Assembly: GCA_038212305.1 (NCBI GenBank)
Contig: JBBQUP010000034.1
Span: 1 to 29,979 of the forward strand
Length of the DNA stretch: 29,979 nucleotides
DNA from: JBBQUP01 sp038212305
GTDB lineage: Bacteria > Bacteroidota > Bacteroidia > Bacteroidales > Marinilabiliaceae
Direction of reading: 5' to 3'
Shown here: positions 6,308 through 13,512 of the stretch, one piece after another
Numbering within the stretch: the first letter of the stretch is position 1
How the letters are laid out: the number at the start of each line of letters is the position of its first letter
Program-made: the position numbers and the translations under genes
The notes under the pieces: model-generated
What the model was told of the DNA's origin: nothing
The model's database searches: none
The model's input: the letters and a program-made list of their open reading frames with translations, nothing else

Positions 6308-7135
6308 TTATGATTTTACTAATTTACCATTTTGGTAATACATTGTTTTTTTTAGAAGGCCATTTTCAAAAACGATTTTTGTTGATATTAAACCACTTGC
6401 ATCGTAAATAAAATGCTCTCCGTTAATTAGTTGTCCTTCTTTGAAATATCCCTTTTTTTCGATTTGTCCCGATAGATTATAAATGGTGTATTCTCCGGTT
6501 TCGTTAAATCTGGTGGTAGGTGATGCGTCCGATTGCCCTGAAACCAATGGCACTTGCTTCTCGAAATTTCCATCTTGATAAACTCTCTCGGCCATCAATT
6601 TCCCATCTTGGTCGAACATTTTCAGCGGACTAGCATTAACTCCATTATCCCACGATCCAACAAACTTAAGGTTTCCATTGTCGTGATAGTATTTTTGTTC
6701 GCCTTGGCGTTTCCCTATTTTATTGTAGTTCCAGTCGTAAGCCACTTTGCCCGATGGATAATAAAAACGATATGAACCCGACCAATGGTCTATGATCCAT
6801 GTTCCTTCTTCCCAAAGCTGACCTGTATTGTAATAAAATTTAGCCGGTCCGTTTGCCAAACCTTTTACAAAAGTAATTTCATGTTTGATTAATCCATTTG
6901 GATAATAAGTAATCCATGAACCTTCCTTTTTATTATCTAAATAACTTCCTTTAGCGGTAATGTTTTGCCCCGATGCATCAAAAATCACCCAAGTTCCCTG
7001 CTTTTGATTGGAGACATTAATTTGATTGATCGTGTCGTTTTCATATATCAAAAACGATTGGGATAGGCTATTTATCGAGAATCCCAGAATAAGCACAAGA
7101 ACTAGTAAGAAGCTATTTCTATATTGTTTAAGCAT
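6308..7135 (-). CDS. secreted MORN/YwqK-like repeat protein
   Basis: A 275-residue protein with a signal peptide (about 1-25) ending in NSLS followed by Gln-Ser, again a Gln +1 mature end. The mature part holds about seven to eight repeats of the form G-x-W-x-x-Y-x-x-x-G-x-L-x-x-E (GSWITYYPNGLIKHE, GPAKFYYNTGQLWEEG, GSYRFYYPSGKVAYDW, GEQKYYHDNGNLKFVG and others), the pattern of the MORN-like YwqK family. Such proteins are common in Bacteroidota and are periplasmic or surface-exposed. Although some databases name the family after an antitoxin, nothing here supports a toxin-antitoxin role. It is followed after one base by the cysteine-cluster gene. Function unknown. Confidence 0.8.
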   Translation of the reverse strand: MLKQYRNSFLLVLVLILGFSINSLSQSFLIYENDTINQINVSNQKQGTWVIFDASGQNITAKGSYLDNKKEGSWITYYPNGLIKHEITFVKGLANGPAKFYYNTGQLWEEGTWIIDHWSGSYRFYYPSGKVAYDWNYNKIGKRQGEQKYYHDNGNLKFVGSWDNGVNASPLKMFDQDGKLMAERVYQDGNFEKQVPLVSGQSDASPTTRFNETGEYTIYNLSGQIEKKGYFKEGQLINGEHFIYDASGLISTKIVFENGLLKKTMYYQNGKLVKS

Positions 7136-7182
7136 TTTTTGAGGGTTGAAAATTCATTCTAATAAACCAATTTTGGTGGCAA

Positions 7183-7212
7183 TGAAAATACATTAATTCG
7201 TTCTAAATCCAA
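7183..7212 (-). promoter_or_regulatory. promoter of the MORN-like gene
   Basis: On the minus strand TTG (plus 7210-7212), exactly 19 bases, then TATTTTCA (plus 7183-7190). The -7 box differs from TAnnTTTG in its last two bases. It lies about 50 bases before the start codon. Confidence 0.45.
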
Positions 7213-7733
7213 AACCAGTCTAGAATTTTATACGATTCTAAAATAAAAAGTTATCCAAATCCATTATTTTTTGATGATAATTGTTTTGTTCTGAATTGAC
7301 TATCGTGATTTTTAAGCATGTTGATAATCAACGATATTAGTTCTTTAACACTTTAAATACTTAATAATCTGTTTAGATTTTTAGATTATAGACAGATAGA
7401 GAAGATAAAAAAGATGAAAATAGAATATTATTCATATGGAAATAACCAAAATATCTTATCTAGTCTTTGCAAGAAAATTCCAAATACTGCGTTATTCTCA
7501 TTTTGAAAACAGTCATTCACAAAAGAGAACTCCTTGATTTTAAAATTTCGAAAGCCTTGTCTTTGAAGCTTTCTTATCAAAAACTGTGAAAAATTCAGTA
7601 TTCGTGCAAACACTATCTATCGGTCTACTCTCTATTATTCTACTTATTCAAAGTTGATATAGTAAAAGCGGTATTCATTTTAAGCTATTTTGATAATATT
7701 GGTTTTTTTCGTTCATTTAGGTAGATAATGCAC
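7213..7733. other. long divergent intergenic region, mostly unexplained
   Basis: The gap between the divergent MORN-like gene and rnr is 815 bp. It holds a 13-bp perfect palindrome GTTGATAATCAAC at 7320-7332, flanked by TATCGT (7301-7306) and ACGATA (7331-7336). A GTG-started 61-codon frame on the minus strand (7428-7613) contains an internal hairpin, GAAAGC against GCTTTC near 7550-7573. The frame has no promoter or homology I recognise, so I leave it uncalled. The rest is AT-rich and featureless up to the rnr promoter. Confidence 0.5.
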
Positions 7734-7741
7734 TACTTTTG
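7712..7741 (+). promoter_or_regulatory. promoter of rnr with ~200-nt leader
   Basis: TACTTTTG at 7734-7741 is a full match to TAnnTTTG. A TTC at 7712-7714 sits at the correct 19-base distance in place of TTG. The predicted transcript has a leader of about 200 nt that contains a 27-codon frame and the repeat shared with the porW leader. Confidence 0.5.
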
Positions 7742-7767
7742 TATATTACAAACAAAAAAACAAATCA

Positions 7768-7851
7768 ATGAAGTTTAAATTAGCATTGAGCGTTAATGAA
7801 AAATGCACATTCGTAATTGAATTTCTTGGTGACTTTGGTTTTAAGGTCTAA
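7768..7851 (+). CDS. possible 27-residue leader peptide upstream of rnr
   Basis: An ATG-started frame of 27 codons begins about 20 bases downstream of the predicted transcription start (MKFKLALSV..., ending GFKV and TAA). Its stop codon is the loop of the AGGTC-TAA-GACCT palindrome. In the porW leader a 12-codon frame (22535-22573, minus strand) ends with the same FKV-TAA at the same place in the shared repeat. Translation is unproven, and the frame is short enough to occur by chance. Confidence 0.25.
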   Translation: MKFKLALSVNEKCTFVIEFLGDFGFKV

Positions 7852-7915
7852 GACCTATTTGTTGTTTTATGTTTCTGCTATTAATGAGCCAATTAGCTAG
7901 ATAAAACACCTCATT
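7840..7915 (+). repeat. 76-bp leader repeat, copy 1 (upstream of rnr)
   Basis: This stretch aligns without gaps to the reverse complement of 22471-22546. By my count 62 of 76 bases match, and the first 21 bases are identical. It opens with the palindrome AGGTC-TAA-GACCT, followed by a T-rich run (TATTTGTTGTTTT), and contains the shared CAATTAGCTA. Looser similarity (GAAG-ACTTAA-ACTA) continues to the rnr start codon. It lies between promoter and start codon, so it would be part of the mRNA leader. The palindrome plus T run could act as a weak attenuator or the whole could be a regulatory RNA element. Confidence 0.7.
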
Positions 7916-7950
7916 GTATCTTGTGAAGAACTTAATTTATACTAATTTGA

Positions 7951-10128
7951 ATGAAAAAATTTCCACACGAAAATAAAAAAGGTCTCAAAAAAGAGACTTT
8001 AATTAAAATGATTCTTGATTTATTTAATCAAGATGTAAAACGTAGTTTAAACTACAAACAGGTAACCGGCTTGTTGAATCTGGAGAAAAAGTCGGATCGG
8101 CAAACCGTTCAAGTTCTGTTGTATACCTTAATGCGTGATGGAGCTCTCACGGAGATTGTACCTGGTAAATTCAAAATCATTTCTAGCGATGCCTATATTA
8201 TTGGTAAAGTCGACATGACTGCCACTGGTGCTGCCTATATTATTCCTGACGAAGGTGGTGATGATGTTTTTGTGGCACAGGCTAATTTAAATCAAGCACT
8301 AGAGGGTGACATTGTAAAAGTTTTAAAGTTTGCACAGCGTCGCAGCCGACAATCTCAAGGCGAAGTTGTTGAAATTATTAAGCGTAAGCGCGATTTATTT
8401 GTTGGAATTGTTAAAGTTTCTAGGAATTTTGCTTTTTTAGTTACCGAGAGACGTATGCTTTATCAGGATATTTTTATCCCTCTAAACAAGCTAAATGGTG
8501 CAAAAGACAATCAAAAAGCGGTTGCTCGAATTACCGATTGGCCTGCTAATTCTAAAAATCCCAATGGCGAAATAGTTGATGTATTGGGTGATGCCGGTGA
8601 TAATACGGCCGAAATGCATGCCATTTTGGCCGAGTTTAATTTACCCTATCATTACCCCGAAGAGGTAAATGCCGAAGCTGAGTTAATTGGTGCTGGAATT
8701 ACCGAAGAGGAGATTGCCAAGCGAAGGGATTTTAGAGATGTAACCACATTTACCATCGACCCATGGGATGCCAAGGATTTTGATGATGCTCTTTCGCTTC
8801 AACAACTCGACAATGGGATATGGGAAGTGGGAGTTCATATTGCCGATGTGACTCATTACGTTAAGCCGGGGACCTTAATTGAAAAGGAGGGATATGATCG
8901 CGCAACCTCGGTTTATTTGGTTGATCGTGTAGTTCCCATGTTACCTGAGCGGTTAAGTAATGGAATTTGCTCGCTTCGACCGAATGAAGAAAAACTCTGT
9001 TTTTCGGTGGTTTTTAAATTAAACGGACAAGGTGCGGTATTAGATAGTTGGATTGGCAGAACCGTAATTAATTCGAACAGGCGTTTTACCTACGAAGAAG
9101 CGCAGGAGATTATTGAAACCGGTCAAGGCGATTATTCGGTTGAGATGTTGCGATTGAATCAGTTGGCATTGAAACTTCGCGAAAAGCGTTTTGCTAATGG
9201 AGCAATTGGTTTCGAGCGTGTTGAGGTGAAATTTAATATCGACGAAACAGGAAAACCACTTAGCGTTTATTTTAAAGAGTCGAAAGATAGTAATAAGCTC
9301 ATTGAGGAGTTTATGTTGCTGGCAAATCAATGCGTTGCTGAATTTGTAGGGAAGAAGGAGCCGGGTAATCATCATCACGACAAACCCAAAACTTTTGTAT
9401 ATCGAATTCACGATAAGCCAAATCCTGATAAGTTTGAATCGTTTTCGAAGTTCATCAAAAAATTTGGTTATGAAATAAACTCAGGATCAACAACTTATTT
9501 AAATAAATCGCTTAACCAACTTTTAGCAACAGTTGTAGGCAAGCCCGAGCAAAATATTATTGAAACGTTGGCTGTGCGTACCATGGCCAAAGCCGTTTAT
9601 TCAACTCATAACATTGGTCACTATGGTTTAGGATTTGAATACTACACCCATTTTACGTCGCCCATTCGTCGTTATCCCGACATGATGGTCCATCGCTTAT
9701 TGCAATATTATATGGATGGTGGCAAATCGGTAAATGGTGATGAGTACGAAGCCATGTGCGAACACTCATCGGAAATGGAAGGCCGAGCTGCTGAAGCCGA
9801 AAGGGCATCTATTAAATACAAACAAGTCGAGTTTTTGAAAGAACATGTGGGCGACGAGTTCGATGGGGTCATCTCAGGTGTAACCGAGTGGGGTTTTTAT
9901 GTCGAGATTATTGAAAATAAGTGCGAAGGAATGGTTCCACTGCGTGATTTAGATGATGATTCTTATTTCTTTGATGTTGAGAATTACTGTATTGTAGGTC
10001 GACGAAATAATAAGAAATATCAGTTAGGTGATCCTGTTCGAATAAGAATTGCAAGTGCTAATTTGGAACGAAAACAATTAGATTTTGCGCTGGCAGGTTC
10101 ATTCTCAGCAACTTTTATAAAAAAATAG
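7951..10128 (+). CDS. rnr: ribonuclease R
   Basis: A 725-residue 3'-5' exoribonuclease of the RNB (RNase II/R) family that degrades structured RNA. Domain order: a winged-helix N-terminus (about 15-75), two OB-fold cold-shock domains (about 80-215), the RNB catalytic domain (about 255-590) and a C-terminal S1 domain (about 640-718, with GDEFDGVISGVTEWGFYVEI). TIDPWDAKDFDDA places the catalytic acids at Asp270, Asp276, Asp278 and Asp279, matching Asp272/278/280/281 of the E. coli enzyme. The family motif HFTSPIRRYPDMMVHRLLQ is intact near residue 570. The lysine-rich tail of the E. coli enzyme is absent. Regulation probably involves the ~200-nt leader. Confidence 0.97.
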   Translation: MKKFPHENKKGLKKETLIKMILDLFNQDVKRSLNYKQVTGLLNLEKKSDRQTVQVLLYTLMRDGALTEIVPGKFKIISSDAYIIGKVDMTATGAAYIIPDEGGDDVFVAQANLNQALEGDIVKVLKFAQRRSRQSQGEVVEIIKRKRDLFVGIVKVSRNFAFLVTERRMLYQDIFIPLNKLNGAKDNQKAVARITDWPANSKNPNGEIVDVLGDAGDNTAEMHAILAEFNLPYHYPEEVNAEAELIGAGITEEEIAKRRDFRDVTTFTIDPWDAKDFDDALSLQQLDNGIWEVGVHIADVTHYVKPGTLIEKEGYDRATSVYLVDRVVPMLPERLSNGICSLRPNEEKLCFSVVFKLNGQGAVLDSWIGRTVINSNRRFTYEEAQEIIETGQGDYSVEMLRLNQLALKLREKRFANGAIGFERVEVKFNIDETGKPLSVYFKESKDSNKLIEEFMLLANQCVAEFVGKKEPGNHHHDKPKTFVYRIHDKPNPDKFESFSKFIKKFGYEINSGSTTYLNKSLNQLLATVVGKPEQNIIETLAVRTMAKAVYSTHNIGHYGLGFEYYTHFTSPIRRYPDMMVHRLLQYYMDGGKSVNGDEYEAMCEHSSEMEGRAAEAERASIKYKQVEFLKEHVGDEFDGVISGVTEWGFYVEIIENKCEGMVPLRDLDDDSYFFDVENYCIVGRRNNKKYQLGDPVRIRIASANLERKQLDFALAGSFSATFIKK

Positions 10129-10160
10129 TAATTAAGGGGGATTTCAAAAAAAACATCTAC

Positions 10161-10168
10161 TATTTTTG
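10161..10168 (+). promoter_or_regulatory. -7 box (TATTTTTG) of the TetR-family gene
   Basis: A full match to TAnnTTTG, 36 bases before the start codon of the regulator and 33 bases after the rnr stop. No good TTG lies 19 bases upstream (the region is AAGGGGG), so strength is uncertain. Confidence 0.45.
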
Positions 10169-10204
10169 TGATTAAACAAATCTAATCCTTTATAATTTTT
10201 TCGA

Positions 10205-10831
10205 ATGGAAAACGAAAATGATTCAGGTGTTTACACCAATCAGATGAAAACCGCAATTTTAGAGGTAGGACGAGAGTTATTTGCTCGATATGGTTACAAG
10301 AAAACAACCATGGAGGATATTGCGCAGGGACTAAATAAAGGAAAAAGTTCGCTTTATTATTATTTTAAGAACAAGGAAGAGATTTTTCAAGCGGTTGTTG
10401 ATTGGGAAGTTGATATTCTTTTTAAAAAGTTGGTGGCAATTGTGAAATCATCTATTTCGCCTGATGAAAAACTAAAAAAATATGTCAAAGTACGAATGGA
10501 AACCATTCGAGAACTTGAAAATTATCATCAAGCCATGAAAGATGATACCGTAAAAGGAGGCTTTGACTTTTTGGATCATATAAAAGGTAAGAGCGAAAAA
10601 GATGAGGTTGAGATGATTCGCACCATGTTAGATGAGGGTGTTAGAAAAGATATTTTTCAAGTAAAGAATATTCCAATAGCTGCAGTTGCTATATCTACAG
10701 CACTTAAAGGATTGGAAGTTCCACTATTTCGATCGATGAATTTAAAGTCGTTTGATGATTTTAAAACTCAGATCAATAACATTTTAAACATTCTGTTTTT
10801 TGGCCTAATGAAACAGTCAAAGGAACACTAA
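10205..10831 (+). CDS. TetR/AcrR-family transcriptional regulator
   Basis: A 208-residue one-component regulator. The N-terminal DNA-binding domain covers about residues 14-60: AILEVGRELFARYGYKKTTMEDIAQGLNKGKSS with the recognition helix and LYYYFKNKEEIFQAVVDWE. The C-terminal domain (about 75-200) is helical and would bind a ligand and dimerise, and its sequence gives no ligand clue. An alternative start is Met14 (MKTAIL), directly at the domain. It sits between rnr and metA on the same strand but has its own -7 box. Targets are unknown, and no efflux or fatty-acid gene is adjacent. Confidence 0.9.
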   Translation: MENENDSGVYTNQMKTAILEVGRELFARYGYKKTTMEDIAQGLNKGKSSLYYYFKNKEEIFQAVVDWEVDILFKKLVAIVKSSISPDEKLKKYVKVRMETIRELENYHQAMKDDTVKGGFDFLDHIKGKSEKDEVEMIRTMLDEGVRKDIFQVKNIPIAAVAISTALKGLEVPLFRSMNLKSFDDFKTQINNILNILFFGLMKQSKEH

Positions 10832-10860
10832 TTATTACGGATAACTTACAATAAACCAGG

Positions 10861-10885
10861 TGTCTCATCTTTCTTGAGCATTTTT
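10861..10885 (+). terminator. candidate weak terminator after the TetR-family gene
   Basis: TGTCTCA and TGAGCA pair with one bulge around a 7-base loop and are followed by TTTTT. The same T-run forms CATTTTTG, one base off a -7 box, 20 bases before metA. The site could therefore be a terminator, part of the metA promoter, or both. Confidence 0.35.
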
Positions 10886-10906
10886 GTTTATACAAACTAA
10901 AATAGT

Positions 10907-11824
10907 ATGCCTATAAAAATCCCTGATGCCTTGCCGGCTTACGAAGTATTAGAAAGCGAAAATGTGTTTTTGATGGCTCAATCGCGAGCTATGCATCAGG
11001 ATATTAGACCGTTGAAGATATTGCTATTTAATTTAATGCCGTTAAAAATTGCAACCGAAACACATTTATTAAGAGTGCTTTCAAATACTCCATTACAGGT
11101 TGAAATAGACTTGCTAATGACTTGTAGTCATGTGTCGAAAAACACACCTTGGGAGCATATTACTACTTTTTATAAAACGTTTGACGAAGTTAAGCATCTG
11201 AAGTACGATGGGATGATAATTACAGGAGCACCAGTGGAAGAAATGGAGTTCGAGGAGGTTAATTATTGGCCCGAGATGCTTGAGATAATGGATTGGAGTA
11301 AACGGAACGTCACCTCAACTTTTCATATTTGCTGGGGTGCGCAGGCCGGATTGTACCATCATTTTGGTGTGAATAAATATCCTTTGGGAAGCAAGCTGTT
11401 TGGTGTATTTCAGCATTCAGTATTGGATCCAAAAGAGAATTTAATGCGTGGATTTGATGATGTGTTTTATGCACCTCATTCTCGCTATACCGGTAACTCA
11501 GTCGAAACAGTATCAAATACTCCAGGACTAAAATTACTCTCAACTTCACCCGAAGCAGGTTTGTACATTGCAATGAGTACCGATCGACGTCAGATATTTG
11601 TTACAGGTCATTCCGAATACGATTCGCAAACGCTTAAAGAAGAGTATGTTAGAGATGTTCGAAAAGGTTTGGAGATCGACTTGCCTCGAAACTATTTTTT
11701 AGATAACGATCCTTCGAAACCTCCTTGTGTAACTTGGAGAAGTCATGCCAACTTGCTCTATTCGAATTGGTTAAACTACTACGTGTATCAGCAAACACCT
11801 TATTCTTTGGACGAAATTAAATAG
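10907..11824 (+). CDS. metA: homoserine O-acyltransferase (MetA type, probably O-acetyltransferase)
   Basis: A 305-residue enzyme that acylates homoserine in the first committed step of methionine synthesis. It is colinear with E. coli MetA. MPLKIATETHLLRVLSN lies at 44-60, catalytic Cys142 in HICWGAQAGLYHHFG, and the His/Glu pair of the triad in the segment TGHSEYDS (about residues 233-240). Residue 111 is Glu (GAPVEEMEF). In structural work on this family, Glu111 favours acetyl-CoA and Gly111 favours succinyl-CoA, so I predict an acetyltransferase despite the traditional name. No S-adenosylmethionine riboswitch was seen in the 75-bp upstream gap. Confidence 0.95.
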   Translation: MPIKIPDALPAYEVLESENVFLMAQSRAMHQDIRPLKILLFNLMPLKIATETHLLRVLSNTPLQVEIDLLMTCSHVSKNTPWEHITTFYKTFDEVKHLKYDGMIITGAPVEEMEFEEVNYWPEMLEIMDWSKRNVTSTFHICWGAQAGLYHHFGVNKYPLGSKLFGVFQHSVLDPKENLMRGFDDVFYAPHSRYTGNSVETVSNTPGLKLLSTSPEAGLYIAMSTDRRQIFVTGHSEYDSQTLKEEYVRDVRKGLEIDLPRNYFLDNDPSKPPCVTWRSHANLLYSNWLNYYVYQQTPYSLDEIK

Positions 11825-11873
11825 TGACTCGTTGGAAAGTGTTATTTGATTCTATTACAATTAAGCAACGTCA

Positions 11874-11920
11874 GGGGATAAATATCAATAGCGAATTGAT
11901 GCTGAGATAATTTGTTCCCC
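11874..11920. other. nested inverted repeats downstream of metA
   Basis: GGGGA plus AAAT (11874-11883) pairs with ATTT plus TCCCC (11910-11920). Inside it ATCAAT (11884-11889) pairs with ATTGAT (11895-11900) around the loop AGCGA. No T tract follows on the plus strand, so it is not a standard terminator. It could be a structured RNA, a 3' stabilising hairpin for metA mRNA, or a scar of rearrangement next to the truncated OmpA gene. Confidence 0.4.
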
Positions 11921-12094
11921 AGTGAGGATTGATCTAATAAATGCATGAATGTTATTGCTCTCTGGCAAAATAATCAATTGTCCATGATTCTCTATTGATA
12001 TTAATTCCCTCGTATGTTTGTAGAATTGTTTTTTTTAGCAGACCATAAATCAATACTACATACTAAAACTACTCATAATTTTAGCAAACGTTAA

Positions 12095-12481
12095 CTAATT
12101 CCTATCACAATAGAATTCAACAAAAAGGTATTCTTTGATAGTGGAATTCTTTTTTCGACCGGGAAATCAAATTTAAGTTCTGCATCAAAAACCGCTTTAA
12201 CAAACTTTGCTAATTCATTAAAAAACACACCTGAAACAGACGTTACCATTAATGGTCACACCGACAATATAGGGACTCGCGAAGCGAATGAACAAGTATC
12301 TTTAGAGCGCGCACAATCAGTTGCGGCATTTTTAACACAAAATGGAATTGTAGGTACTCGCATCACCACAAAAGGATTAGCATTCGATCAACCAGTTGCT
12401 GATAATGCAACAGCAGAAGGTCGCACGCAAAACCGCAGAGTTGAAGTATTTATTACTGCCAACGAGAACATGATTAAATAA
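12095..12481 (+). pseudogene. OmpA-domain gene fragment without start codon or N-terminus
   Basis: An open frame of 128 codons follows an in-frame TAA at 12092. It encodes a complete C-terminal OmpA-like peptidoglycan-binding domain: VFFDSGILFSTGKSNLS, TINGHTDNIGTREANEQ, LSLERA-type helix (VSLERAQSVAAFL) and EGRTQNRRVEV. No ATG, GTG or TTG lies before the domain. Relatives of this type in Bacteroidota are lipoproteins with about 100 further N-terminal residues (signal peptide, Cys, glycine-rich helices), and none of that is visible in 11825-12094. The frame has no stop or frameshift, so the loss looks recent, or the fragment is expressed by an unusual start (an ATT lies at 12098). A TATGTTTG -7-like box lies at 12013. 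Confidence 0.8.
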
Positions 12482-12525
12482 GCTAAAACTGGGGATTTAA
12501 AATAAACAGCCCATCAGTCATTAAT

Positions 12526-12572
12526 AAAAAAAAGCTGCAGAACTAGGTTTAACCATTGTTCGGCAGCTTTTT
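12526..12572. terminator. bidirectional terminator between the OmpA fragment and lpxA
   Basis: AAAAGCTGC-GAAC and GTTC-GCAGCTTTTT form a stem of about 13 pairs with one mismatch, around a loop of about 14 bases. It has A residues on the left and T residues on the right. It serves both the plus-strand OmpA remnant and the minus-strand lpxA, which ends 30 bases away. Confidence 0.85.
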
Positions 12573-12601
12573 ATATTGTATATAAACTACAATACTTTTT
12601 G

Positions 12602-13399
12602 TTAATTATCACCACCTCTTCGGGGTGAATAGCCTTTAATAATACCTCGCTGTGAGTTTTTAATGAATAAAATAATCTCATCACGCTCTTTCGATGCAGG
12701 CATTTCGGCTTCCAATTTCTCAACTGCATCGGAATTATTTAATCCACTTTGATAAATAACCCGATAAATATTCTGAATCTCAGTGATTTGTTCATTAGAA
12801 TAATTCCGACGTCGCAATCCAATAGAGTTAATTCCTCCGTATGTTAAATTTGCACTACCCACTTTTACATAGGGTGGTACATCTTTGCCAACTAACGCAC
12901 CTCCTTGAATCATAACGTGAGAACCAATATGCACAAATTGATGCACAGCAGAAGCTCCACCAATAATTGCAAAATCATCAATTTTTACTTCACCAGCCAC
13001 TTGTGTTGCATTGGCAATAATAACGTTATCTCCAACAATACAATCATGTGCAATGTGAACATATGCCATAAGCAAACAATTATTCCCAACAACGGTTTTT
13101 CCTCTTGAGATGGTTCCTCTATTTACAGTCACACATTCTCTTATAGTTGTATTATCTCCAATAATAGCAAGGGTATCTTCACCTGCAAATTTTAAGTCCT
13201 GTGGAACAGCACCAATAACAGCTCCCGGATAAATTGTACAGTTCTTGCCAATTCGGGATCCTTCCATAATTGTAACATTAGGCCCAATGCGAGTTCCTTC
13301 TTCAATCACAACATTTTTATCAATGGTCACAAATGGCTCAATCACAACATTGGCGGCTATTTTTGCCTCAGGATGGATATAAGCTAATGGCTGTTTCAT
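12602..13399 (-). CDS. lpxA: acyl-ACP--UDP-N-acetylglucosamine O-acyltransferase
   Basis: A 265-residue cytoplasmic trimer-forming enzyme that transfers a 3-hydroxyacyl chain from ACP to UDP-GlcNAc, the first step of lipid A synthesis. The N-terminal ~190 residues are left-handed beta-helix hexapeptide repeats (IGPNVTI, IGKNCTI, VGNNCLL, VGDNVII and others). The catalytic His is His118 in MAYVHIAHDC, equivalent to His125 of E. coli. GGINSIGLRRR (about 189-199) and a helical C-terminus complete the family pattern. It is the last gene of the lpxD, lpxC-fabZ, lpxA run and is followed by a strong terminator. The acyl length cannot be read from sequence. Confidence 0.96.
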   Translation of the reverse strand: MKQPLAYIHPEAKIAANVVIEPFVTIDKNVVIEEGTRIGPNVTIMEGSRIGKNCTIYPGAVIGAVPQDLKFAGEDTLAIIGDNTTIRECVTVNRGTISRGKTVVGNNCLLMAYVHIAHDCIVGDNVIIANATQVAGEVKIDDFAIIGGASAVHQFVHIGSHVMIQGGALVGKDVPPYVKVGSANLTYGGINSIGLRRRNYSNEQITEIQNIYRVIYQSGLNNSDAVEKLEAEMPASKERDEIILFIKNSQRGIIKGYSPRRGGDN

Positions 13400-13512
13400 A
13401 TATTAGTTTTTTAAGCAAATCATGGTTGTATATTTTACCCGATGATTTAATTGTTTCTAATTGAGTTTATTAATATCTTTTTTATTGTCTCATTTAAGAC
13501 AAATTGTGTTAA

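Noticed and set aside
6308..7135. Reading the YwqK-like protein as an antitoxin
   Set aside because: It has a signal peptide and no toxin partner. The family name in databases is not evidence of function here.
7428..7613. 61-codon minus-strand frame in the gap before rnr
   Set aside because: No promoter, GTG start only, no family recognised. Kept as a finding to check, not called as a gene.
9040..9411. 123-codon minus-strand frame inside rnr
   Set aside because: Antisense shadow of the RNB catalytic domain, with no independent signal.
10832..10906. SAM riboswitch upstream of metA
   Set aside because: The gap is only 75 bp and lacks the conserved core. Only a small hairpin with a T run is present.
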